NCBI GenBank assembly: GCA_016778305.1
Contig: JADHPT010000002.1
Location: forward strand, 196,828 to 260,827
Source: Candidatus Poseidonia sp.
GTDB taxonomy: Archaea > Thermoplasmatota > Poseidoniia > Poseidoniales > Poseidoniaceae
Direction of reading: 5' to 3'
DNA: 64,000 nt
Position 1 is the first letter of the stretch. Every line of letters begins with the position of its first letter. The translations under genes were made by a program, and so were the position numbers. Under the pieces are notes generated by a model that ran no database searches, had not been told where the DNA came from, and saw only the letters and a program-made list of their open reading frames with translations. Shown piece after piece: positions 1 to 8,066 of this stretch.

Positions 1-147
1 GGTCCTCAAAAGCGATGTTTTACCGATTCCTGACGGTCCAAGAACTGCAATAACATCCCCTGCAAAGATCTCAATGTTGATTCCCTCGATGAGAGGTTCA
101 TCATAACCAACAGAAACGTTGTGGAGATGGACGAGTTCTTCAGACAT
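1..147 (-). CDS. ABC transporter ATP-binding protein, N-terminal fragment (cut by window edge)
   Basis: The first 49 residues of an ATPase subunit are visible on the minus strand, starting at an ATG at 147-145. A Walker A motif GPSGIGKT lies at residues 37-44, with the usual preceding beta strand (VIAVLGPSG). The signature and Walker B motifs lie outside the window. It follows the substrate-binding lipoprotein gene by only 6 bp, so the two are very likely one operon and this subunit would power uptake of that protein's ligand. ATPases next to PhnD-fold binding proteins are often named PhnC, but the binding protein here resembles transferrin, so iron is a plausible cargo. The family call is certain; the substrate is inference. 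Confidence 0.9.
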   Translation of the reverse strand, partial: MSEELVHLHNVSVGYDEPLIEGINIEIFAGDVIAVLGPSGIGKTSLLRT

Positions 148-153
148 TGCTCT

Positions 154-1203
154 TCAACTCTGATATTTATCCTCCAAATAGGATGTTATTCCAGGAACAT
201 GTTCGATGAGTGACCCGTAGGAACCAAGGTGCTCCTCTGTCGTAATCTCGACGACGCCGGGTGTATTGAGAATGTTTTCCAGCATGGAACGTCCGTCTTC
301 AGTGGCATTCAACGCGACAAGTGAGTCAATGATTACTTGGCGTGTCTCATCATCGATAGAATCGGGTTGGTACATGAGTGGGTGACTTGGAGCCTGTCCG
401 AAGGCTGGAAGGGCAACGTAGCGTTCTCGCTCAAGGCACCAAGACTCAGAACTCTCCTCAGAACAATAGGCATCAACGGTTGAATCTTTGACGAAAGCAA
501 CCCCCCCTTCTCCTTCTGACAAACAACGAAGAGCACCTCCATATCCGTAGTAGAGCGTACCAGAATCGGGAATCGTTGAGTCCTCAGAAAAGTGGTTGAA
601 AATAGTATTACGGAGGGATTCAATATCCTCAGAGTCGCCAACCACTTCTGCGTAGCCTTGACCGATGAAGTAGCCCATCGGAATCAACATCCCTGCCGAC
701 TTGAGCCATCCCGTATGGCAGGACGCTTCCCCTTCGAGCAATTCAAAGGGATCCGTACTATCATCTCCGTCATTCATAGCTTGCCCGGCAGCGCTGTCGT
801 TGAGAACCCAAGCATGTGCTTCGTAGTAGGTTCGGCCGTCGCTGTTCATGTCGGCTCCCATCACTTGTAAGCCATATTGTTGCCAGCCCATCCATGCCGC
901 ACCTCCGTCAAGGAATGCTATATCTGCACTCCCGAAACGAAGGGCTTCAAGGGCAAGAGCATCTGAGGTAATTGGATAAATCTCGACGGTTCTTCCGGTT
1001 GCATCTGAAAGATAATCGGCGAGCTTTTGTGGATTTTCTTCAAACGAGGTATAATCGTCCTTGACTGAAAATGCGATACGCAACACATCTTCGTCCTCAG
1101 AAGCCCCGATACAGCCGCTCAGACTGGAAGCAGCAAAGAGAAACATGAGGAGCAACGCGGTTGTTTTATGCTGGCTTTTCTTTATTGTGGACATCATTAC
1201 CAT
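154..1203 (-). CDS. Transferrin-like solute-binding lipoprotein of an ABC importer (probable Fe3+-binding)
   Basis: A 349-residue exported lipoprotein: hydrophobic signal at 15-27 and lipobox LSGC at 28-31. Gross layout is that of a type II periplasmic binding protein (PhnD/COG3221-like), but several blocks match a transferrin lobe closely. These are LDGG at 98-101; a YY at 126-127 followed by a strand; SCHTG at 161-165 followed by SAG and IP; GYGGALRCL at 220-228 followed by GGVAFVKDSTV; and APSH at 271-274. They place D99, Y126 or Y127, Y221 and H274 where transferrins have their Asp, Tyr, Tyr and His iron ligands, and T164 at the carbonate-binding Thr; the carbonate Arg is K168 here. C162 and C227 match a conserved transferrin disulfide pair. 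Transferrins and bacterial ferric-binding proteins share this fold. Start could be M1, M3 or M4. The promoter carries DtxR-like boxes, which fits iron control. A phosphonate-type ligand remains the alternative. Confidence 0.8.
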   Translation of the reverse strand: MVMMSTIKKSQHKTTALLLMFLFAASSLSGCIGASEDEDVLRIAFSVKDDYTSFEENPQKLADYLSDATGRTVEIYPITSDALALEALRFGSADIAFLDGGAAWMGWQQYGLQVMGADMNSDGRTYYEAHAWVLNDSAAGQAMNDGDDSTDPFELLEGEASCHTGWLKSAGMLIPMGYFIGQGYAEVVGDSEDIESLRNTIFNHFSEDSTIPDSGTLYYGYGGALRCLSEGEGGVAFVKDSTVDAYCSEESSESWCLERERYVALPAFGQAPSHPLMYQPDSIDDETRQVIIDSLVALNATEDGRSMLENILNTPGVVEITTEEHLGSYGSLIEHVPGITSYLEDKYQS

Positions 1204-1208
1204 CCCGA

Positions 1209-1224
1209 TTTAGGTTACCCGAAA
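1209..1224. promoter_or_regulatory. DtxR/IdeR-like operator, copy A
   Basis: TTTAGGTTACCCGAAA, an imperfect palindrome (6 of 8 base pairs match). It contains the TTAGGTTA half-site typical of DtxR/IdeR iron boxes. It covers the expected transcription start of the transferrin-like gene, a position suited to repression. Site is seen; the regulator is inferred and not encoded in the window. Confidence 0.6.
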
Positions 1225-1233
1225 TGTGAGCGA

Positions 1234-1242
1234 GATATAAAG
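1234..1242 (-). promoter_or_regulatory. TATA box of the transferrin-like lipoprotein gene
   Basis: Minus strand reads CTTTATATC, a good archaeal TATA box, about 35 bases before the first ATG. It is sandwiched between the two DtxR-like palindromes. Confidence 0.6.
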
Positions 1243-1258
1243 TTTAGGTTACCCTAAA
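1243..1258. promoter_or_regulatory. DtxR/IdeR-like operator, copy B
   Basis: TTTAGGTTACCCTAAA, a near-perfect palindrome (7 of 8 pairs), directly upstream of the TATA box on the minus strand. Copies A and B are 34 bp apart, about three helical turns, so two repressor dimers could sit on the same DNA face. Confidence 0.65.
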
Positions 1259-1294
1259 AGTACGTCGGAGAGAACTCAACCTGGTTGAAGCGGT

Positions 1295-1370
1295 TGGTAG
1301 TCCCTCTCGGATTTGAACCGAGGTCGGAGGAACCAGAATCCTCCATGATGGACCGCTACACTAAGGGACT
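1295..1370 (-). tRNA. tRNA-Gln (anticodon CUG)
   Basis: On the minus strand the acceptor arms AGTCCCT and AGGGACT pair. The anticodon stem GAGGA/TCCTC encloses the loop TTCTGGT with anticodon CTG. The T-arm contains GGTTCAAATCC and the 3' CCA is encoded. No intron is seen. It lies just downstream of the small membrane-protein gene on the same strand and may share its transcript. Confidence 0.95.
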
Positions 1371-1422
1371 CTCAGCGTGCCCAAGAGCATGGCCTTCTTG
1401 AAATCAGCGGTGACCGGTATTA

Positions 1423-1617
1423 TCAAACCGTGGCAAAGCGAGCCAACCCCTTGGAGACCCAAGAGAGCATCATGATGATCATAAATGAGGCCAGAGCGTA
1501 TTTTGCCCACGGTCGAACTGGTTTTGTTTCCGGCCACAGATCAATACCCAGCGCTTCGGCCTGTTCAATCAACTCCGCCATCTCTGCGAGATGATCTTCG
1601 ACTGACTCATGGGCCAT
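1423..1617 (-). CDS. Small single-pass membrane protein, unknown function
   Basis: A 64-residue protein with an acidic N-terminal helix (HLAEMAELIEQAEALG, residues 9-24) and one membrane segment at about residues 40-60. The frame opens upstream at a TTG, but the ATG at 1617 is preferred. An AT-rich stretch AAATAAAT lies about 20 bases upstream of it on the minus strand. It is divergent from the Nudix-MBL gene and followed by tRNA-Gln. I recognise no family. The clean hydrophilic-then-hydrophobic layout and the position between real genes support it as coding. Confidence 0.6.
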   Translation of the reverse strand: MAHESVEDHLAEMAELIEQAEALGIDLWPETKPVRPWAKYALASFMIIMMLSWVSKGLARFATV

Positions 1618-1710
1618 GTTGTTCAACCAAATGCCGATTTATTTGAATGCGTCGCAGGAACGCAGAGGTGGCATTGCTTTCCGTGGAATCATCGTTTAGG
1701 GACACAAGTC

Positions 1711-1720
1711 TTTGAAAGGG
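1711..1720 (+). promoter_or_regulatory. Possible TATA-like box for the Nudix-MBL gene
   Basis: TTTGAAAGGG is centred 25 bases before the ATG at 1740, the spacing of a leaderless archaeal transcript. No Shine-Dalgarno site is seen. Weak box; position is the main argument. Confidence 0.35.
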
Positions 1721-1739
1721 CCACCATCAAGCGACAGGC

Positions 1740-3251
1740 ATGAGTGAAGTCCCAAAGGGCATGATTGTGCCCAATCGTGGGCGTGGCCAACCTCGGCCAA
1801 CAGCGACCATGACACTCACACGCAACGGTCCGAATGGTGTTGAGGTGCTGCTTGGGTTACGCTCCAAAACCATGAGAGCCTTCCCGAATTACTGGGCCTT
1901 CCCTGGCGGTGGTGTGTCCCGAGTTGACACAAAAGCCGTTGAGAGGCTGGAGCAACTCGAGGGGCCTGAGGCTGTAACGGTCGCTTGCATCCTACGAGAG
2001 ATGAGCGAAGAATTAGGGCTCACCATTACTCAAAACGGACTTCAACATCTTCCCGTTGAGGCGCGAGAAGACATCATTGAAGACAAATCCAAATGGCTCT
2101 TTCATGCTGAAAAGGGTACCTTTCCATTCCTTCGTGAGGGCATCAAAGTCCTCAGCCACCGTATTACCCCACCGTTCGGACCCGTACAATTTGACAATGC
2201 ATTTTTGCACCTGCATGCTGGAGATTCAGACACCGTTCCTGAAATTGACTTAGAACCCCAAACTGAATTCACTGAGATCATGTGGGGCGAACCACTTCAC
2301 ATCATTCAACGATGGAAAAACCATGAAATTAAGGTCGCACCGCCTGTTGTCACCTTGCTTATGGAGATTGAGCGAACGCTCGACCGATTCCATCGTGACA
2401 TGGAAAAAGCGGCTGATGATATTGCTGAACGTCGCCCGGGAAGGCGCTCAATCTTGTTCGCACACGGGGTTGAAGTTGTGCCGATAAAAACCGCAACCTT
2501 GCCCCCTGCAGACCACACCAACTGCTATCTTGTTGGTGACCCTGAAGGGGGATTTATTCTCGTTGACCCTGCCGTGAGAATGCGAGAGGACATGGAAGTC
2601 TTGGCTACGGCTGTTGAGCGGCATCGCGGTTCGCTCGAAGCGATTCTCTTCACGCATAGCCACAGTGATCACATGGCAGATATGTCGCTCCTAAGGGAGG
2701 CCTTTGATGCACCTATTTGGGGCAGCGAATACACCAATAAAAGTCTGCAATGCGACCGGATTCTTAGCGATGGTGAAGCATTGCAGCTCGGTGAGCAAAC
2801 ATGGACCGTTCTCATCACGCCAGGACATCATCCCGGTCATGTTTGTTTGCTCGGTGAAGCAGGCTTGGTTGCAGGAGATATGGTGGCTGGTATTGGTACC
2901 ATCCTCATCCCACCTGGCACCGGCGACATGACCGTCTACATTCAACAACTTGAGCGACTAAAGACCTTGAATCCTCACCTGATTTTCCCCAGTCATGGGC
3001 CTGTCGTTGCCATGCCTCAGCATTTGATTCAACACTACATCGACCACCGAAAAGCACGTCATGACCGAGTAGTTGCCGCAGTCAAAGAAGGACATCAGGG
3101 ACTTGAGGAAATTGCTGTGGCCGCCTACGCAGACTCTCCCGACGCACATCCTGGTTTGGCTGTTGACCAGACCCTTTCTCACTTGGTTGCTCTTCAACGT
3201 GAAGGTCGGGTTGGTAAGCACGCTGATGGCTGGCGAATGGAGGTTGAATAA
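1740..3251 (+). CDS. Nudix hydrolase fused to a LACTB2-like metallo-beta-lactamase
   Basis: A 503-residue two-domain enzyme. Residues 20-210 form a Nudix domain with the GGG turn at 56-58 and the core REMSEELG at 86-93. Residues 245-425 form a metallo-beta-lactamase fold: THSHSDH at 305-311, PGHHPGH at 361-367, D380 and H419 in PSHGP supply the two-metal site. The tail at 430-500 is a winged-helix-like region as in LACTB2-type proteins, some of which are endoribonucleases. The Nudix half would remove a nucleoside-diphosphate-linked group, but substrates of either half cannot be told from sequence. Its stop codon directly touches the ATG of the next gene, so the two are co-transcribed. Confidence 0.9.
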   Translation: MSEVPKGMIVPNRGRGQPRPTATMTLTRNGPNGVEVLLGLRSKTMRAFPNYWAFPGGGVSRVDTKAVERLEQLEGPEAVTVACILREMSEELGLTITQNGLQHLPVEAREDIIEDKSKWLFHAEKGTFPFLREGIKVLSHRITPPFGPVQFDNAFLHLHAGDSDTVPEIDLEPQTEFTEIMWGEPLHIIQRWKNHEIKVAPPVVTLLMEIERTLDRFHRDMEKAADDIAERRPGRRSILFAHGVEVVPIKTATLPPADHTNCYLVGDPEGGFILVDPAVRMREDMEVLATAVERHRGSLEAILFTHSHSDHMADMSLLREAFDAPIWGSEYTNKSLQCDRILSDGEALQLGEQTWTVLITPGHHPGHVCLLGEAGLVAGDMVAGIGTILIPPGTGDMTVYIQQLERLKTLNPHLIFPSHGPVVAMPQHLIQHYIDHRKARHDRVVAAVKEGHQGLEEIAVAAYADSPDAHPGLAVDQTLSHLVALQREGRVGKHADGWRMEVE

Positions 3252-4280
3252 ATGGGAAAGCGTGTTGTCATTCTGAAAGCTGGCGGTGTCAAGACGGTCA
3301 CCACCCAATCCATGGAGAAGCCAAAACCTGCAGCCGATGAGGTCTGTATCAAGGTCGCATATGCAGGAATCAATTTTGCAGATCTTCTGATGCGTATGGG
3401 CTTCTATAATCCTCGACCCCCCTACCCGTTCACGCCCGGATATGAAGTAAGTGGAGTAATCGACACAGTTGGAAGTGACGTCACGGGACTTGTTCCGGGC
3501 CTTCGCGTCGTCGCAGCCATGCGAAACGGTGGACAAGCGAGTTACGTTCTTGCCGACCCCGAACGCGTCCTGGTTTTGCCAGATTCCATTTCATTGAAAA
3601 CAGCGGCGGCAACGCCAGTAACGTATCTCACTGCCCATCATATGCTGCATCATCTTGGTCATTTGAAAGCCGATGATCGTGTTCTTATTCACGGCGGAGC
3701 AGGCGGCGTTGGAACTGCTGCTTTGCAACTCTGTCAATGGGCTGGAGTCTCAAAGATCTGGGCGACATCCTCCAAACCAAAGCACCACGTGATCAGCAAA
3801 TATGGTGCTCGTCCAATCGATCGACATAACGAAGATTTCGCAGCCATCATCCGAACTGAAACGCAGGGCAAAGGTGTGGACCACATTCTCGATCCGATCG
3901 GTGGTGAGCATCTCAAAAGGAGCCTCTCTTCGCTTGCAGAGGGCGGACGCCTGTACACCTACGGCCTGTCTGCAGCAGCCCCGTCTGGAAAGCGATCCCT
4001 CCTGAAAGCCATGCTTGCTTTGAGGAAAGGCCCTCGCTTTGACCCCCTTCGACTCATGACAAGGAACCGAGGTGTCTTTGGCGTCCACATGGGAACGTGG
4101 ACCAATGAAGCCGTGATGCAGGAACAACTCAATACAATTCTAGAGGGCATACAAGAAGGGCATCTTGAGCCGATCATCGATTCAGTATTTCCAGCCGAAA
4201 AGGTCCAAGAAGCACATCAATACATCCACGATGCGAAAAATATTGGAAAGGTCCTCTTGGAATTTGAAGCATCACCCTAA
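3252..4280 (+). CDS. Zinc-free MDR oxidoreductase (quinone oxidoreductase/VAT1-like)
   Basis: A 342-residue medium-chain dehydrogenase/reductase. The N-terminal part contains NFADLLMRMGFY and PGYEVSG (residues 41-68), typical of the quinone oxidoreductase/VAT1 branch. The Rossmann part has HGGAGGVGTAALQL at 147-160 for NADPH binding. Catalytic zinc Cys/His residues of alcohol dehydrogenases are absent, so a quinone or enone reductase is likelier than an alcohol dehydrogenase. The start ATG follows the previous TAA without a gap and has GGAGGT 7 bases upstream inside the preceding gene. Confidence 0.88.
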   Translation: MGKRVVILKAGGVKTVTTQSMEKPKPAADEVCIKVAYAGINFADLLMRMGFYNPRPPYPFTPGYEVSGVIDTVGSDVTGLVPGLRVVAAMRNGGQASYVLADPERVLVLPDSISLKTAAATPVTYLTAHHMLHHLGHLKADDRVLIHGGAGGVGTAALQLCQWAGVSKIWATSSKPKHHVISKYGARPIDRHNEDFAAIIRTETQGKGVDHILDPIGGEHLKRSLSSLAEGGRLYTYGLSAAAPSGKRSLLKAMLALRKGPRFDPLRLMTRNRGVFGVHMGTWTNEAVMQEQLNTILEGIQEGHLEPIIDSVFPAEKVQEAHQYIHDAKNIGKVLLEFEASP

Positions 4281-4325
4281 TGCCTAATGAACCGTGGCGG
4301 GGCATATCTGTAGTGAGGGTGGCCC

Positions 4326-6485
4326 ATGAAGAAAGCAATGTCTGGGTTTGACCTTCGCGCCATGGCACGCGAACTTGATGCGCTCAAGGGAGCCTACGTC
4401 AAGAAGGCCTACATGCCGCATTATGAGCAAATCGTTCTTCGCGTCAATCCAAAAGGAGAGGATCAACGAGATCTCGTATTCGTTCGAGGCGAGCGAATCT
4501 ACACCGCCAAACGTGACCGGCCCATGCCGATGACCCCACCTCCCTTCGCCATGGTGCTTCGCAAACATCTTCGAAATGCAAGGCTGACAGGAGTGAATCA
4601 AGTTGGTTTTGACCGTGTTTTGGCCTTTTCATTTGATACCAAGGATGGAGAGCGTACGCTCTTCGTAGAGGTTTTTCGGGACGGTAATATCATCCTTGTT
4701 GATGAAGAAGGGATCATCATCCAACCCCTCACACATGCATCCTACGCCGGCCGTACCCTGAAGAAAGGCGTCGCCTACACGCCACCCCCGGCCGCCATGA
4801 ATCCCTACAGCCTCACCAAGGAAGAATTGGGAGAAATCCTGACCACTTCGGACAGAGATTTGGTCTCAACCTTAGGTGGCAAGGTAAATCTTGGAGGTAC
4901 ACATGCGAATGCCGTATGCTCATTGGCAAATATGGAGCCGAATTCACCACCAGAAAAGGCTGATGTGCAAGCGGTTTATGACGCCTTGAAAACGCTCCTC
5001 ACGGACCTTGACAACGCAGAACACGCCTTCTTGATCTTACGATTCAATGACCAAGACAGCGAGCGCTGGGAGGAGAAACTCTCCTCGATGGAAGTGGCAA
5101 GTAAAGAACAATGGTTGGCTGAGAGAGCCGTTGAAGCAACACCTATTCTTCTACCGCAGCATTCAGAATCGCCCCGAGTAAGTTTCAATTCACTATGCGA
5201 ATGTATTGACATTTGGAAGGGTGCACATGATGCTCATGCCCTTCAACGTAGAGAAGAAGAGCGTTTTGAACAGGCAGGCCCAGGACGAGGGCAATCAACT
5301 GAAGTTGAACGACTTGAACGCCGTAAGGCCCAACAAGAGAAGGCCTTGGCGGGTTTCTCAACAAAGATCGAAAAGCAGCAACGTCTGGGTCACCTGATCC
5401 AAGAGCATTGGACTCATGTTGAAACACTGCTTAAACAGACCGCTGAAGCCGTTGAGCGAAATGGATGGTCAGCGGTGAAAAAAGCAAGCAAGGACATTGC
5501 GTGGATTGTTGGATTGAATCCAGCTGAACGCCAATTTACCGTTCTGTTGCCAGATGACGAAGGGCAACCCAAGGGCCCACAGGTTCTCTTGGAACTTGAT
5601 GCCAGCGTCCACCAGAATGCTCAACGATACTTCGAAGCAGCACGAAAACAAAAGAACAAGACATCAGGTGCTGTTCTCGCTCTTGAAGAAACCGAACTTC
5701 AACTGAAACGTGCTCGCAAGAAGGAAGACAAACAACGAGCAAGCGGTATATTGAATCGCCTAAAACGAAGCAAACGGATGTGGTTTGAGCAACATCGATG
5801 GGCAATGATTCCAGGAGGGCATCTGCTGATTGGGGGAAAGGATGCGAAGGGCAACGACACCGTTGTGAAGAAGCACCTCTCGGGAGATGATATGTACCTC
5901 CACGCTGATTTACACGGCGCACCATCATGCAGCCTGCGTGCAGCGACTGGCTTCGCCTTGGAACAACGCAGACCATCTCATCTCCCAGTCGACATTCCAG
6001 CCTACAGATTGGTCGATAAATTGGAAGCGTCATCTTTGAATGAAACCAAACTCAATGACGCGGCCATGATGGCCCTCGCATGGAGTCGCGCATGGAATAG
6101 TGGTGGCTCCTATGGCACGGTCTATAGCGTAAAACCCGCTCAAGTCTCCAAGAGTGCACAGACCGGCGAATTCGTTGGAAAAGGTGCTTTCGTCATTCGC
6201 GGTCAGCGAACGTGGTACAAGGATTTAGATCTGCGGCTTGGCATTGGTATCGTGGCGATTAATGGCGTTCCAATGATGATTACCAGTACACCAGAACACA
6301 TCAAAACGATTTGCCAGCGTTATGCAATTCTCAGTCCAGGACTGACGAAGAAAGACAGATTGGCAAATCAAATTTACAAAAACACCGGACTTTCAACCGA
6401 TGATTTGCAAGCTGTTTTGCCAGGTGCATGCGATGTTCTTGATGAACAAGGTATTCTGACAGCACCCCATTCAGAAGAAGAATGA
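4326..6485 (+). CDS. RqcH/NEMF-family ribosome quality control protein (NFACT)
   Basis: A 719-residue member of the Rqc2/NEMF/RqcH family. An NFACT-N domain occupies residues 1-230 and includes D96-R97, the Asp-Arg pair needed for tail synthesis in bacterial RqcH and yeast Rqc2. A charged coiled-coil region follows at about 320-475. The NFACT-R domain spans about 485-610, with GGKDAKGND and the hallmark MYLHADLHGAPS (523-534). The family binds the large ribosomal subunit carrying stalled peptidyl-tRNA and recruits tRNA to extend the chain without mRNA. The start has GAGGGTG 4 bases upstream. It converges with the DEAD-box helicase gene, 18 bp away. Confidence 0.93.
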   Translation: MKKAMSGFDLRAMARELDALKGAYVKKAYMPHYEQIVLRVNPKGEDQRDLVFVRGERIYTAKRDRPMPMTPPPFAMVLRKHLRNARLTGVNQVGFDRVLAFSFDTKDGERTLFVEVFRDGNIILVDEEGIIIQPLTHASYAGRTLKKGVAYTPPPAAMNPYSLTKEELGEILTTSDRDLVSTLGGKVNLGGTHANAVCSLANMEPNSPPEKADVQAVYDALKTLLTDLDNAEHAFLILRFNDQDSERWEEKLSSMEVASKEQWLAERAVEATPILLPQHSESPRVSFNSLCECIDIWKGAHDAHALQRREEERFEQAGPGRGQSTEVERLERRKAQQEKALAGFSTKIEKQQRLGHLIQEHWTHVETLLKQTAEAVERNGWSAVKKASKDIAWIVGLNPAERQFTVLLPDDEGQPKGPQVLLELDASVHQNAQRYFEAARKQKNKTSGAVLALEETELQLKRARKKEDKQRASGILNRLKRSKRMWFEQHRWAMIPGGHLLIGGKDAKGNDTVVKKHLSGDDMYLHADLHGAPSCSLRAATGFALEQRRPSHLPVDIPAYRLVDKLEASSLNETKLNDAAMMALAWSRAWNSGGSYGTVYSVKPAQVSKSAQTGEFVGKGAFVIRGQRTWYKDLDLRLGIGIVAINGVPMMITSTPEHIKTICQRYAILSPGLTKKDRLANQIYKNTGLSTDDLQAVLPGACDVLDEQGILTAPHSEEE

Positions 6486-6503
6486 GGAGCCTGTAGAGCA
6501 TGA

Positions 6504-7985
6504 TCAGTTGCCGCGGTTCTGGCGGCCACCGCCGCCTCGGCCACGACCACCTTGACGACCTTTCTGTCCGCCACGATTTGAAGAGCCGTCTCGAGATGAT
6601 GACCCGCGGTTCCACTGCGGTCGTCCACGTTGGTCACCACCGCCACCACGGCCGCCACCGCCGCCACGGCCGCCACGGCCGCCACCGCCACCACGGCCGC
6701 CACCGCCATCACGACGATTGGATTGAGATTTGGTGCCAGTACGACGCCCCTGGCCGCCGAAGCGAATTGACGGACGGCCGTCATGGCCTGAATTATTCCT
6801 TCGATTTTCTCGTTGCTTCCTGGTCGTTCTACGTGGCTCAGGAGGAATGTATTCAACTTCAAATTGCGGCAATGCCCCGAAGTCGGGAGGTGTGAAATCA
6901 AAATTGATGCCAACATCTCGTTGGAGTCGGCTGTACATTTTCTTTTGTGGCTTCTGAATCAAGGCAACGACAATACCACTTGACCCGCCACGAGCAGTTC
7001 GCCCGCTACGATGCTTGTATGCCTTGCCGTTTTCAGGGGGATCGTAATGAATCACTGCATTGACGCCCTCGACGTCCAACCCACGTGCGGCAACATCGGT
7101 TGCCACCAATGTCATGCACTCCCCATGGACAAAGGATGCCATGGCTCGGTCACGTTGTCGTTGCGACAAACCGCCGTGCAGCGAACGAACGCCAATACCG
7201 TCTTCTTCAAGTTCGTCAGTCACTCGTTCCACACCGAGGCGAGTACGACAAAAGACGACACTGCGTCCACACTTACGAATGATTTCGGCGCTGATGGAAA
7301 CCTTTTTGCTGTTGGGCATAAGCCAGAAGAAATGCTCCATATCCGTGACTGAAATATCTGCATCTCCAATTTCGAGGAAGACCGGATCTTTTTGGTAACG
7401 ATCGACGAGTTCACCAATATCGTCGTCCAGTGTTGCACTGAACAGCACGGTATGAGCATCTTCGGAACAACGGTCCAGGATATCACAGACTGGTTCCATG
7501 AATCCCATGTCAGCCATTCTGTCGGCTTCATCAACAACCACAGAAACAGTATCGCGAAGGACAACAGCGCCACGTTCCATCAAATCGAGGAGACGGCCCG
7601 GGCAGGCAACGAGAATGTCCAGCCCTCGCTCAAGTGCGCGGTATTGATCTTTGTAGGATACTCCTCCGTAGACCACACCGACCGTTCGGTCCATGCGTCG
7701 GCAAAGAGGTTTGAGAACTTTGAAAATTTGTTCCGCTAATTCACGAGTTGGTGAAAGGATGAGGGCGGTGGGCCGGTTGGGCTCAGCCATAGGAACCGTC
7801 TGGAGCAACGGTAGACCAAATGCCAATGTCTTTCCAGAACCTGTTGGTGCTCGACAGGCAACATCGACTCCATCAAGGATCAGCGGAATGGCTTCAACCT
7901 GTACTTCAAAAGGCTCAACGATGTTCTGCGAGGCTAAAATCTCCTCCAGTGCAACATCCACACCCAGATCGCTGAACGAAGTCAT
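6504..7985 (-). CDS. DEAD-box RNA helicase with RGG-rich tail
   Basis: A 493-residue ATP-dependent RNA helicase. Motif I APTGSGKT is at 46-53; motif Ia SPTREL, motif II DEAD (in VVDEADRM), motif III SAT, and motif VI HRSGRTARGG follow in order. About 110 C-terminal residues are a basic Gly/Arg tail with RGG and GGGGRGG repeats, a common RNA-binding extension in cold-adapted and bacterial RhlE/DeaD-like helicases. The start ATG at 7985 has GAGG about 7 bases upstream. The likely role is RNA unfolding in ribosome assembly or decay. It converges with rqcH. Confidence 0.95.
   Translation of the reverse strand: MTSFSDLGVDVALEEILASQNIVEPFEVQVEAIPLILDGVDVACRAPTGSGKTLAFGLPLLQTVPMAEPNRPTALILSPTRELAEQIFKVLKPLCRRMDRTVGVVYGGVSYKDQYRALERGLDILVACPGRLLDLMERGAVVLRDTVSVVVDEADRMADMGFMEPVCDILDRCSEDAHTVLFSATLDDDIGELVDRYQKDPVFLEIGDADISVTDMEHFFWLMPNSKKVSISAEIIRKCGRSVVFCRTRLGVERVTDELEEDGIGVRSLHGGLSQRQRDRAMASFVHGECMTLVATDVAARGLDVEGVNAVIHYDPPENGKAYKHRSGRTARGGSSGIVVALIQKPQKKMYSRLQRDVGINFDFTPPDFGALPQFEVEYIPPEPRRTTRKQRENRRNNSGHDGRPSIRFGGQGRRTGTKSQSNRRDGGGGRGGGGGRGGRGGGGGRGGGGDQRGRPQWNRGSSSRDGSSNRGGQKGRQGGRGRGGGGRQNRGN
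6636..6712 (-). repeat. Low-complexity GC repeat encoding the RGG tail
   Basis: Tandem imperfect copies of CCACGGCCGCCACCG-like units run through this stretch. On the coding minus strand they spell GGC/GGT/CGT codons for Gly-Gly-Arg. Such DNA is prone to slippage and would vary between strains. Confidence 0.8.
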
Positions 7986-8066
7986 AAGATTGCCTCATGC
8001 TTGGCCGCCTTCCGACCCTATTTAGCATGAACCGTAGTGAGGAGGCTGCCAAGGGTCACCTTGAAC

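Noticed and set aside
154..1203. Phosphonate-binding protein (PhnD) as the function of the first lipoprotein
   Set aside because: The overall fold fits, but the transferrin-specific motif series and the DtxR-like operators argue for iron. It is kept only as the alternative.
6374..6916. Ala/Val-rich minus-strand frame of 180 codons
   Set aside because: It is an out-of-frame reading of the Gly/Arg repeat DNA of the helicase tail.
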